NCBI GenBank assembly: GCA_964551215.1
Contig: CAZKBV010000028.1
Coordinates: forward strand, 1-20,692
Source: JAFLUQ01 sp964551215
Lineage (GTDB): Bacteria; Bacillota; Clostridia; UMGS1883
Direction: 5' to 3'
Length of the DNA stretch: 20,692 nt
Positions 6,211-14,086 of this stretch are shown here, in pieces. A program made the position numbers and the translations under genes. The notes under the pieces were generated by a model, which did no database searches, was not told the DNA's origin, and saw nothing but the letters and a program-made list of their open reading frames with translations. The stretch's first letter is position 1, and the number at the start of each line of letters is the position of its first letter.

Positions 6211-6801
6211 ATGCTTCACATAGAAGAGGCAATAATAGTTGAAGGAATATACGACAAGCAGCGGGTGAACGAAGTGTGCGACGCTTACTGCATTATAACC
6301 GACGGCTTCGGGATTTTCAAGGACAAGGAAAAACGGACATTCATCCGAAATCTTGCCCGGGAAAAGGGCATAATCGTCCTTACCGATTCGGACAGCGCAG
6401 GGAGGCTTATCAGAAACCATATAAAAAACATTGCGGGAAATGCCGATGTGAAGCAGGCTTACATCCCCGAGATTTTCGGCAAGGAGCGGAGAAAAAGAAA
6501 GCCCTCCGCCGAGGGAAAGCTGGGCGTCGAAGGCATGGAGAGGGAGGCCCTTATAAAGACGCTGGCTCCCTTTGCGGCGGAGGCTCCCGAAAAAAAAGAC
6601 AACGGCGCCGAAAAGGTTACAAAGAGGGACTTTTTTGAGCTGGGACTGACCGGCGAAAGGGACAGCGGTGAAAGGCGCAGGAGACTTTGCCGCGCCCTTA
6701 AAGTGCCGGAAAACCTGTCGGCAAACGCGGTGATAGACGCGGTAAACGCAATAATGACAAAAAAACAATTTGAGGGTGTCATAAATTCCATTAATTTATG
6801 A
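6211..6801 (+). CDS. rnmV: Ribonuclease M5-like Toprim/DUF4093 protein
   Basis: This 196-aa protein begins MLHIEEAIIVEGIYDK. It has a Toprim domain (about 1-100) with the acidic triad E11 (IIVEG) and D59/D61 (VLTDSDSAG). The conserved FGKERRKRKPS and GKLGVEG stretches follow. The C-terminal domain (about 137-196, TKRDFFELGLTGERDSGERR) matches DUF4093, typical of clostridial relatives of RNase M5. RNase M5 matures 5S rRNA in Firmicutes; whether this branch does so is not certain. I chose ATG 6211 because relatives start MLxIxEAIIVEG and GGTGG lies 5 nt upstream. GTG 6202 in the same frame is the alternative and would suit AAAGGA at 6184-6189. The gene stands alone here rather than beside ksgA or tatD, and it has its own promoter. 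Confidence 0.85.
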   Translation: MLHIEEAIIVEGIYDKQRVNEVCDAYCIITDGFGIFKDKEKRTFIRNLAREKGIIVLTDSDSAGRLIRNHIKNIAGNADVKQAYIPEIFGKERRKRKPSAEGKLGVEGMEREALIKTLAPFAAEAPEKKDNGAEKVTKRDFFELGLTGERDSGERRRRLCRALKVPENLSANAVIDAVNAIMTKKQFEGVINSINL

Positions 6802-6802
6802 C

Positions 6803-6831
6803 TTTACAAATATTGAATTATCTGTTATAAT
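6803..6831 (+). promoter_or_regulatory. Promoter of the SLH/Big2 gene
   Basis: TTTACA (6803-6808) and TATAAT (6826-6831) are spaced 17 nt, with TGT before the -10 box (extended -10). It begins right after the stop codon of the RNase M5-like gene. The leader of about 90 nt contains CCTAAG (6873-6878), which can pair with either of two nearby CTTAG copies (6893-6897 and 6898-6902; the second extends to CTTAGG at 6903). Confidence 0.8.
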
Positions 6832-6929
6832 TACAGTAAGAATTTATTTTTTAACCTTGCAAAAATGCCCTGCCTAAGGCGGCGGGGAACATCTTAGCTT
6901 AGGTTATAATACACGAAAGGAAAATGAAA

Positions 6930-8261
6930 ATGAAAAAAGTTATCGCGCTGATACTTGCGGCGATTTTTACCGCCGCGCTTATGCCCGCGGCCTTTGCCGA
7001 CGGCATAGAGATTGAAGAAATATACGATTCCTACGGCTACGGCGAGGAAATATTCGTTTGCGGCACGACTGTTACCGAAGGCGTTATCGTAAGCCTTACC
7101 GATACGGAGGGAGCCAATAAATATTATTATGTAGCCTTGGACGCCAATACCCTTGAAAAAGGAATTTACATAGGAGTGGACAAAAACTGGCCCTTGGGAG
7201 AGTATATATTGAGGGTTTCTTACGGTGCGGAATACGTTAATACCTACTATATTCAGATAGTGGAGGAAAGAGTCAGCCATAGCGCGGTGAGTTCATCGGG
7301 AAATAAAACCGATGTTACAGCTACGGATGTTTCGGTTTCAGATACGGAACTGGAATTAAAGGTGGGAGATACCGCGGAGCTGACAGCCAAGGGCGAAAAA
7401 ACCAGCTTTAAGTGGACTACCGACGATGACGACAAAATAACTGTTTCCGCCGCAACATCGGCTACGGCCAAAATAACCGCAAAAAAGACCGGTACGGCGA
7501 CTTTATGGGTGTACTGCGGCAATAACTACGCTACGGTGAACATTACCATAGTTCCCGCAGACAGCAAGCCCTCCTCCGACGATAAAGAAAGCGGAAATAA
7601 TTCCGGCCTGAACGAGGACAAAGAAAACAAACAAAACGACAGCAATGATAACGGCGATGAGGATAACGGCGATAAGGAAGAAAAAGAGACTGCGGAAAAC
7701 ACGGAAAAGTCCGACAAATTCCCGGATTTGGAGGAAGCGCTCTGGGCGAAGGAGAGCGTCAATTCTCTTGCCGAAGCCGGAATAATCGACGGTATGGGGG
7801 ACGGAACGTTCGCCCCTCAGGCAAATGTTACGAGAGCCCAGTTTGTAAAAATGACAGTGCGGGCTTTTGACCTTGAAAACAAGGGCGAGGCCGCGTTTGA
7901 CGACGTTTCTCCCGACGCGTGGTACGCGGACGACGTGCTTACCGCGGCAAGCAACGGCATTATAAACGGCGTGGGAGACGGCAAATTTGCCCCCGAAGCG
8001 AATATTTCCTGCCGTGACGCGGCGCTGATAATTCAAAGGGTGCTGGCAATGAACAATACATCTCTTCCGGCTCCGGCGGAAGCCCCCGAAGGGTCGGAAT
8101 ATGCGGCGGAAGCTGTGGGAGAGCTTATTTCCGCCGGAATAATAACCGACGAAATGAAATTTTCACCTTCGGAAAAGGCAACCCGCGCCCAGAGTGCTTA
8201 TCTTATTTACGGCGCATACAAGCTGAAAGCCGAGGTGGACGGAGGAAATGGAGAAAAGTGA
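6930..8261 (+). CDS. Secreted surface protein with Big2 domain and three SLH domains
   Basis: This 443-aa protein starts MKKVIALILAAIFTAALMPA. A signal peptide (cleavage near AFA-DG, residue 24) is followed by a beta domain of unknown type (about 26-115). Next come a Big2 bacterial Ig-like domain (about 128-208) and a low-complexity Asp/Asn/Glu/Lys linker (about 209-262). Three SLH repeats (about 264-435) end the protein. SLH1 has the classic FPDL...GIIDGMGDGTFAP...TRAQ pattern. SLH2 reads SCRD where TRAE is usual. SLH3 has TRAQ. SLH domains bind pyruvylated secondary wall polymers and hold proteins on the cell surface. ATG 6930 is preferred because AAAGGA (6916-6921) is 8 nt away; ATG 6924 would be only 2 nt away. 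The end overlaps radC by 14 nt, so the two are co-transcribed. The protein carries no visible enzyme domain and is probably structural or adhesive. Confidence 0.9.
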   Translation: MKKVIALILAAIFTAALMPAAFADGIEIEEIYDSYGYGEEIFVCGTTVTEGVIVSLTDTEGANKYYYVALDANTLEKGIYIGVDKNWPLGEYILRVSYGAEYVNTYYIQIVEERVSHSAVSSSGNKTDVTATDVSVSDTELELKVGDTAELTAKGEKTSFKWTTDDDDKITVSAATSATAKITAKKTGTATLWVYCGNNYATVNITIVPADSKPSSDDKESGNNSGLNEDKENKQNDSNDNGDEDNGDKEEKETAENTEKSDKFPDLEEALWAKESVNSLAEAGIIDGMGDGTFAPQANVTRAQFVKMTVRAFDLENKGEAAFDDVSPDAWYADDVLTAASNGIINGVGDGKFAPEANISCRDAALIIQRVLAMNNTSLPAPAEAPEGSEYAAEAVGELISAGIITDEMKFSPSEKATRAQSAYLIYGAYKLKAEVDGGNGEK

Positions 8262-8937
8262 TAACATCCACGCCGGTCACCGTCAGAGAGTTAGGGAAAG
8301 GTTCCTTGCGGAGAAGCTGAGAAACTTTGCTCCTCATGAGGTGTTGGAGCTTCTGTTGTTCTACGCGGTGCCGAAGCGGGATACCAACGAAACAGCTCAT
8401 TTGCTGCTGGACAAATTCGGCTCGATAGACAGGGTGTTCGACGCGTCTCTTCCGGATTTGCTTGACGTCAAGGGCGTGGGCGAAAATATGGCGGTGCTGC
8501 TTAAGCTTATGCCGGAAATATCTCAGTACTATATTAAAGAGAGGTACGGCAAAAACGTACATATAGAAAATATCGAGCAGATGGGCAAATATATGTGTTC
8601 GAGAATCGGCATGGCAGGGTGGGAGATTTTTGCCGCCGCAGCTTTTGACGCGGATAAAAACGAAATCGCGTTTTCCGTAATAAGCGAGGGAAGCGTGTCG
8701 CGGACGGATGTAAACCTTCGCTCTCTTACGGAATTTGCCATAAGCACTCGGGCGGAAATGGTGGTAATAGCTCACAACCATGTTACGGGAAAACCTTTTC
8801 CATCCCAAGCGGACAGAGACGCGACAAGAAAAATATGCCGCACGCTTGCGGAAATAGGGATAAAAATCGTAGATCATATTATCGTTTCCGGCGACAGTTT
8901 TTTCAGCTTCGCCGACAACGGAATTATGCCGGTATAA
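8248..8937 (+). CDS. radC: RadC family JAB/MPN-domain protein
   Basis: The protein is 229 aa, normal for RadC. The N-terminal part (about 1-90) is the UPF0758 helix-hairpin-helix region (HAGHRQRVRERF, FGSIDRVF, LLDVKGVGENMA). The C-terminal JAB domain carries the full JAMM-type zinc signature HNH-x7-S-x2-D (H176, H178, S186, D189). The family is historically called a DNA repair protein, but its biochemical role is unsettled. The start ATG lies inside the end of the SLH gene, with GGAGG only 2 nt upstream, so translation is probably coupled. The last codon and stop (GTATAA) coincide with the left end of the repeat element at 8932-9080, so the native C-terminus may have been altered slightly. 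Confidence 0.9.
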   Translation: MEKSDNIHAGHRQRVRERFLAEKLRNFAPHEVLELLLFYAVPKRDTNETAHLLLDKFGSIDRVFDASLPDLLDVKGVGENMAVLLKLMPEISQYYIKERYGKNVHIENIEQMGKYMCSRIGMAGWEIFAAAAFDADKNEIAFSVISEGSVSRTDVNLRSLTEFAISTRAEMVVIAHNHVTGKPFPSQADRDATRKICRTLAEIGIKIVDHIIVSGDSFFSFADNGIMPV

Positions 8938-9080
8938 CCTACGCGGGGATGTCCCCGCCTGCGCAGCAATGCGTTAGGCTGTTTCGCTTTGGGCTGTTCG
9001 CCCAAAGGCCGCGCCGGCTGCAATCTATCGCAAGCTCCACTCCTTGCAAGCAAAGCGGAGCGTTGCTCCGATTTAAAAAA
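8932..9080 (+). repeat. Structured interspersed repeat, copy A (long form), upstream of purL
   Basis: The element runs from GTATAACCTACGCG to GCTCCGATTTAAAAAA and recurs on the opposite strand at 20441-20534. The 59-nt right part (9022-9080) differs from copy B at only two positions (9039 and 9056), which face each other in a predicted stem. Hairpins visible in copy A: GCGGGG-ATGT-CCCCGC (8943-8958); GCGCA-GCAA-TGCGT with a GNRA-like loop; CTTTGGGC-TGTTC-GCCCAAAG; GCTCC...GGAGC; and CGGAGC-GTT-GCTCCG. About 50 nt carrying two of these hairpins are absent from copy B. It ends 26 nt before the purL start. No open reading frame or terminal inverted repeat is seen. Confidence 0.85.
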
Positions 9081-9106
9081 GACAATACAGACAAAGGATG
9101 ATAGAC

Positions 9107-12100
9107 ATGAGCAAACGTATTTTTGTTGAGAAAAAGCCGGGATTTGACGTTGAAGCGAAGGGGCTTCTTCACGACCTTCGCCACACCCTTATGATAGAGG
9201 GATTGGAGGGGCTGAGAGTCGTAAACCGTTACGACATCGAGGGCATTTCCGACGAGGAATATTCCGCCGCCAGAACTCTTGTTTTTTCCGAGCCTCCGGT
9301 GGATTGGGCCTTTGACGAAAAAATTGACGTCGCTCCCGATGAAAGCGTTATAGCCTATGAGCTTCTTCCCGGTCAGTACGACCAGCGCGCCGACAGCGCG
9401 GCAGTCTGCGTACAGATTCTTACAAGGGGAGAAAAGCCCATCGTACGGGCGGCGAAGCTGATAATCTTTAAGGGCAGTGTTTCTCCGGAGGACGTTGAGC
9501 GTATGAGAAAGTACGTTATTAACCCCGTTGAAGCCCACGGCGCGGAAACGGAAAAGCCCGAAAGTCTCATTATGAAAGCCGAAGCTCCCGCCGACGTGGC
9601 TGATGTGGAGGGCTTTATTGACGGAGACGACAGCGCCCTTAAGGCTCTTGCGGAAAAGATGGGCTTTGCAATGGATATTGACGACCTTAAATTCTGTCGG
9701 GAGTATTTTAAAAATACCGAAAAGCGCAATCCCACAGTTACGGAAATGCGTGTTATAGACACATATTGGTCCGACCACTGCCGACACACCACCTTTACCA
9801 CGATTTTTGACGAGGTAAGGATAGCTCCCGAATTTAAGGCGCTTCAGCGGTCCTTTGACAGCTATACCGACGCAAGAAAGACCCTTTACGTAAACAAAAA
9901 GAAAAATATGTGCCTTATGGATCTGGCGACAATAGCCATGAAGGAGCTTAAAGCCCAAGGCAAGCTGAACGACCTTGACGAAAGCGAGGAAATAAACGCC
10001 TGCTCCATTAACATAACGGCTGAAATCAACGGAAAAAAAGAGCCGTGGCTTCTCATGTTCAAAAACGAGACTCATAATCACCCCACCGAGATAGAACCCT
10101 TCGGCGGCGCGGCTACCTGCCTTGGCGGAGCTATCCGTGATCCGCTTTCGGGCAGAAGCTATGTTTATCAGGCTATGAGAGTTACGGGTAGCGGCGACCC
10201 AAGAACGGAGGTTAAGGATACTCTTCCCGGCAAGCTCCCCCAGCGGAAGATAACCCGCACGGCGGCGGCGGGCTACAGCTCCTACGGCAACCAGATAGGT
10301 CTTGCCACAGGGCAGGTCGCGGAGATTTACCACCCCGGATATGTGGCAAAGCGTATGGAAATAGGCGCGGTTGTAGGCGCGACTCCAAAGGATCATGTGG
10401 TGCGCCTTGTTCCCGAAGCGGGGGATATTATAATCCTGCTGGGCGGGCGCACGGGCCGTGACGGCTGCGGCGGAGCTACGGGTTCGTCAAAGGCTCACAA
10501 CGTAAATTCCCTTGAAAACTGCGGAGCGGAGGTGCAGAAGGGCAATCCTCCCGAGGAAAGAAAGCTCCAGCGTCTGTTCAGAAACGGGGACGTTACAAGA
10601 ATGATAAAGCGCTGCAACGACTTCGGCGCCGGCGGCGTCAGCGTTGCCATAGGCGAGCTGGCGGACGGTCTGAGCATAAATCTGGACGCGGTGCCGAAAA
10701 AATACGAAGGTCTTGACGGAACAGAGCTTGCCATAAGCGAAAGTCAGGAAAGAATGGCTGTTGTTGTGGACAAAAATGACGTTGATAAATTTATCGCCGA
10801 GGCAAACAAGGAAAATCTTGAAGCCACCGTTGTTGCCGTTGTTACGGACAATAACCGCCTTACCATGACATGGCGGGGGAAGACGATTGTGGATGTAAGC
10901 CGTGATTTTCTGAATACAAACGGCGCGGAAAAGCACGCTTGTATATATGCCGAGGCCCCAAAAGAGGAGCTGTTCCCCGCTTCGGAATATACGGATATAA
11001 AGAAAAAGTGGCTTGAGACTGTGGGCGACATTAACGTTTGCAGCCAGAAGGGGCTTTCCGAAAGATTTGACAGCACTATCGGCGCAAGCTCCGTGCTTAT
11101 GCCCTTCGGCGGAAGGTATCAGCTTACCCCTGCGGAAGGTATGGCGGCGAAGCTCCCCCTCAGCCAAGGGGAAACCACTACGGCGTCGCTTATGGCCTAC
11201 GGCTACAACCCCTATCTTACGTCAAAGAGTCCGTACCACGGGGCAATGTATGCGGTTGTCGAATCTTTGGCAAAGCTGGCGGCAATGGGCGCCGATTACA
11301 GCAAGGCGCGCCTTACCTTCCAAGAATATTTTGAGCGTCTGGGCAGCGACCCGAAGCGTTGGGGCAAGCCCTTCTCCGCTTTGCTGGGCGCGTATACCGC
11401 TCAGCTTAAAATAGGCACGGCGGCTATAGGCGGAAAAGACTCCATGAGCGGCTCCTTCGGCGAGATGGACGTGCCTCCCACGCTGGTTTCCTTCGCGGTG
11501 GCCGTGGAAAATGCCGGACAGGTGCTTTCTCCCGAATTTAAAAAGGAAGGCAGCAGCATAGTTTATCTTCCCCTTAACCGTCTGGAGGACGACACTCCCG
11601 ACTTTGAGGCTCTGCATAAAAATTACGGCGCAATGTACGAAGCTGTAAAGGCAGGGGAGGTTATCTCCGCCTCGGCTCTTAAGATGGGCGGCCTTTGCGA
11701 GGCTGTCAGCAAAATGACCTTCGGCAACAAGATAGGCGCAAAAATAAACTACGGCGGGGATCTGTTCGCCATAGCCCCCGGCGGAATAGTTGTTGAAACA
11801 GACCGAGCGGATCTGTTTGGCGAGCTGGGCGGCGTATGTATCGGCGTCACAGGGGGAGAAAGCATAGTTGTAAACGGAACCGAAATGTCCGTAGACGAGG
11901 TGCTTGAAGCGTGGAAGGCTCCCCTTGAAAGGGTGTTCCCCACTAAGGCAAGGGAGGAGGATTCTCCCCTTACGGATTACCTTTACGGCAAAAAGACCGT
12001 ATACACGGCGAAAAACAAGGTGGCAAAGCCAAGGGTGTTTATCCCCGTATTCCCCGGCACAAACTGCGAATACGACAGTGCGCGTCAGTTTATAAAAGCC

Positions 12101-12823
12101 GGCGCTCAGCCTGAGATATGCGTGTTCAACAACCTTTCCCAAGCCAATGTTGAGGATTCCTTAAAGCGTTTTGCCGACAAGATAAAGGAGTGCCAAATAA
12201 TTATGTTCCCCGGCGGCTTCAGCGGAGGCGACGAGCCTGACGGCAGCGGCAAGTTTATTGCTACGGCCTTCCGCAACGCCCGCGTAAAGGAAGCCACAAT
12301 GGAGCTTCTTCAAAACCGCGACGGACTCATCTTAGGCATATGCAACGGCTTTCAGGCTCTTATAAAGCTGGGGCTTGTACCTTACGGCGAAATAAGGGAT
12401 ATAGACGAAAGCTGTCCCACGCTTACCTTTAACAATATAGGCCGCCACGTTTCACAGATGACCTATACAAAGATAGTCAGCAAGCTTAGTCCGTGGCTTT
12501 CCAAGGCGGAGCTTGGCGGCGTATACGCCATTCCCGTATCTCACGGAGAGGGACGCTTTGCGGCTAACCCCGAAATGGTTGAGCGGCTTCGCAAAAACGG
12601 CCAAATCGCCACAAGATATGTGGATCTTAACGGCAATCCCACCCACGACATCGCTTTCAATCCCAACGGCAGCATAGACGCCATCGAGGGCATTACCAGC
12701 CCCGACGGACGAATCTTAGGCAAGATGGGACACAGCGAGCGTAAGGGGGATTTTGTGGCAAAGAATATTGACGCTCCAAAGGATCAGCTTATCTTTGAAA
12801 GCGGCGTGGAATATTTTAAGTGA
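9107..12823 (+). CDS. purL: Phosphoribosylformylglycinamidine synthase, single-chain
   Basis: The protein is 1238 aa, the length of the one-chain clostridial FGAM synthases. It converts FGAR, ATP and glutamine to FGAM in purine synthesis. In order it has a PurS-like N-terminus (about 1-150), two AIRS-type synthase halves and a C-terminal class I glutaminase domain (about 960-1238). The synthase landmark is THNHPTEIEPFGGA (H323, H325). The glutaminase part has FPGTNCEYD, PGGFSGGDE, the nucleophile C1079 (GICNGFQ) and H1146/E1148 (SHGEGR). All key residues are present. The start is ATG 9107, because AAAGGA at 9093-9098 is 8 nt away. ATG 9098 overlaps that site. No other pur gene is adjacent, and no purine riboswitch is visible upstream. 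The leader contains repeat copy A. No separate promoter was recognised, so read-through from radC is possible. Confidence 0.96.
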   Translation: MSKRIFVEKKPGFDVEAKGLLHDLRHTLMIEGLEGLRVVNRYDIEGISDEEYSAARTLVFSEPPVDWAFDEKIDVAPDESVIAYELLPGQYDQRADSAAVCVQILTRGEKPIVRAAKLIIFKGSVSPEDVERMRKYVINPVEAHGAETEKPESLIMKAEAPADVADVEGFIDGDDSALKALAEKMGFAMDIDDLKFCREYFKNTEKRNPTVTEMRVIDTYWSDHCRHTTFTTIFDEVRIAPEFKALQRSFDSYTDARKTLYVNKKKNMCLMDLATIAMKELKAQGKLNDLDESEEINACSINITAEINGKKEPWLLMFKNETHNHPTEIEPFGGAATCLGGAIRDPLSGRSYVYQAMRVTGSGDPRTEVKDTLPGKLPQRKITRTAAAGYSSYGNQIGLATGQVAEIYHPGYVAKRMEIGAVVGATPKDHVVRLVPEAGDIIILLGGRTGRDGCGGATGSSKAHNVNSLENCGAEVQKGNPPEERKLQRLFRNGDVTRMIKRCNDFGAGGVSVAIGELADGLSINLDAVPKKYEGLDGTELAISESQERMAVVVDKNDVDKFIAEANKENLEATVVAVVTDNNRLTMTWRGKTIVDVSRDFLNTNGAEKHACIYAEAPKEELFPASEYTDIKKKWLETVGDINVCSQKGLSERFDSTIGASSVLMPFGGRYQLTPAEGMAAKLPLSQGETTTASLMAYGYNPYLTSKSPYHGAMYAVVESLAKLAAMGADYSKARLTFQEYFERLGSDPKRWGKPFSALLGAYTAQLKIGTAAIGGKDSMSGSFGEMDVPPTLVSFAVAVENAGQVLSPEFKKEGSSIVYLPLNRLEDDTPDFEALHKNYGAMYEAVKAGEVISASALKMGGLCEAVSKMTFGNKIGAKINYGGDLFAIAPGGIVVETDRADLFGELGGVCIGVTGGESIVVNGTEMSVDEVLEAWKAPLERVFPTKAREEDSPLTDYLYGKKTVYTAKNKVAKPRVFIPVFPGTNCEYDSARQFIKAGAQPEICVFNNLSQANVEDSLKRFADKIKECQIIMFPGGFSGGDEPDGSGKFIATAFRNARVKEATMELLQNRDGLILGICNGFQALIKLGLVPYGEIRDIDESCPTLTFNNIGRHVSQMTYTKIVSKLSPWLSKAELGGVYAIPVSHGEGRFAANPEMVERLRKNGQIATRYVDLNGNPTHDIAFNPNGSIDAIEGITSPDGRILGKMGHSERKGDFVAKNIDAPKDQLIFESGVEYFK

Positions 12824-12861
12824 TGGCTTTCAAACGTTACAACAAAGAAAGGGTTTTTAAA

Positions 12862-13977
12862 ATGAAAAAGTTATTGATGCTCCTTTTGGCGCTGGCTCTG
12901 GCGCTTCCGACAGCGGTAATGCCCGTATGCGCGGAGGATGCCGACGGAGATTTGGCGTTGGCTCCCGTGTGCGACACTGATGAAATACAAGTCGGCGACC
13001 AATTTTTGGTAAAGCTCATGATTGACGGGGCGGACTTTAAGTATCTTGTTTACAGCATGGCCGGCAGCTTTGACAGCGAAATTGCCGAGCTTGTGGCGCC
13101 GGTATATAAGGATGACGGGTTCAGCATAATCTGGAACGATTTCAGTAATGAGACGGGCGAATTCCAGTTCGACGCGGCCGATATACGCAATATTGAAGGA
13201 AGCAGCGATCCGCTGGTTCTGTCCCTGCTTTTCAAGGCGAAAAAGGCCGGAAAATTCACCCTTACGCTGAACGAAAAATGCGTTTTGGGCAAGGCGAAGG
13301 TTTCGGAGGGCGATGATTACCAGTACGACTTTGAAAAAAGAAATTTTGAAGCGGATATCACCGAGGACACCGACGAAAAGGACGTTGTGATTATTGCCGA
13401 AAAGGAGCGGAAAACTCCCTACGACGATATGTTCGGCTACGAATGGGCGGAAATTTCCGTGGGAGCTTTGGCCAAGCTGGGCATTTTGGAGGGCTTCTGC
13501 GAGGAAAGCTTCCTTCCCGCTCAGAATATTACAAGAGGCGAATTTACCGCCCTTCTTATACGCAGCGCAAAAATTGAGGGTACGGGCGAGCAGTTTCCGG
13601 ACGTTGCCGAGGATTACAAATTTGCCGAGGAGATTAAAACCGCCAAAAAGACGGGCATTGCCCTTGGCGACGAAAACGGCAGCTTTAATCCCGACGCGGA
13701 AATTACCCGTCAGGATATATGCGCCCTTGTTTTCCGAACACTCAGCTACAAGCACAAGATGAAGCCTGTCGAGGAGGAACGCGTAGAGGATTATATAGGT
13801 GAATTCTCCGACAGAGACGAAATTTCGGATTACGCCGTTCCCGCGGTTGCCGCCGTTGTGCGGGCAAATCTGCTTAAGGGCGACGAGGGTACGCTCAATC
13901 CCAAGGCGAACATGACCCGTGCCGAAGCGGCGGTTATTTTGGAGAGCGTCATAATCCATATCAAGCTTGTGAGGTAG
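12862..13977 (+). CDS. Secreted cohesin-like/SLH surface protein
   Basis: This 371-aa protein starts MKKLLMLLLALALALPTAVM (signal peptide to about residue 25). A domain at about 30-160 has the cohesin-type pattern: EIQVGDQFLVKLMIDG, a strand ending MAGSFDSEIAELV, an internal FSIIW...GEFQFDAADI stretch, and LVLSLLFKAKKAGKFTLTL. Three SLH repeats (about 190-371) follow, with motifs TRGE, TRQD and TRAE. Cohesin plus SLH is the architecture of cellulosome anchoring proteins such as OlpA and SdbA, which hold dockerin-bearing proteins on the cell wall. No dockerin is seen in this window, so partners are unknown. ATG 12862 has AAAGAAAGGG 8 nt upstream; an in-frame GTG at 12820 overlaps the purL stop and lacks a site. 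The gap to purL is 38 nt, so it is probably co-transcribed with it. Confidence 0.85.
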   Translation: MKKLLMLLLALALALPTAVMPVCAEDADGDLALAPVCDTDEIQVGDQFLVKLMIDGADFKYLVYSMAGSFDSEIAELVAPVYKDDGFSIIWNDFSNETGEFQFDAADIRNIEGSSDPLVLSLLFKAKKAGKFTLTLNEKCVLGKAKVSEGDDYQYDFEKRNFEADITEDTDEKDVVIIAEKERKTPYDDMFGYEWAEISVGALAKLGILEGFCEESFLPAQNITRGEFTALLIRSAKIEGTGEQFPDVAEDYKFAEEIKTAKKTGIALGDENGSFNPDAEITRQDICALVFRTLSYKHKMKPVEEERVEDYIGEFSDRDEISDYAVPAVAAVVRANLLKGDEGTLNPKANMTRAEAAVILESVIIHIKLVR

Positions 13978-14017
13978 AAGCGCGGAGCCGCGAAACAGCC
14001 TTTCCCGATAAAGCGCG

Positions 14018-14068
14018 AGAGCGTTTATACATAAACCTATCGGTCTATGTATAAACGCTCTGTTTTTT
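14018..14068 (+). terminator. Very long intrinsic terminator after the cohesin-like/SLH gene
   Basis: Sixteen perfect pairs join AGAGCGTTTATACATA (14018-14033) and TATGTATAAACGCTCT (14046-14061). After one mismatch come three more pairs (ACC/GGT) and a TATC loop. The T-run is 14063-14068. It separates the rightward purL block from the leftward thiI block; only the plus strand has the T-run. Confidence 0.93.
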
Positions 14069-14086
14069 AGTAATTTATGACAGCGA

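Noticed and set aside
6861..6903. Possible riboswitch in the leader of the SLH/Big2 gene
   Set aside because: There are short alternative pairings of CCTAAG with CTTAG/CTTAGG, but no known aptamer consensus and no terminator.
8939..10396. Long minus-strand frame (485 codons) opposite purL and the repeat
   Set aside because: The purL reading frame is unmistakable here; the opposite frame has no recognisable motif or start signal.
13979..14012. Shared 12-mer AGGCTGTTTCGC between copy A of the repeat and the region after the cohesin-like gene
   Set aside because: A single 12-nt match without the flanking structure can occur by chance and does not support a third repeat copy.
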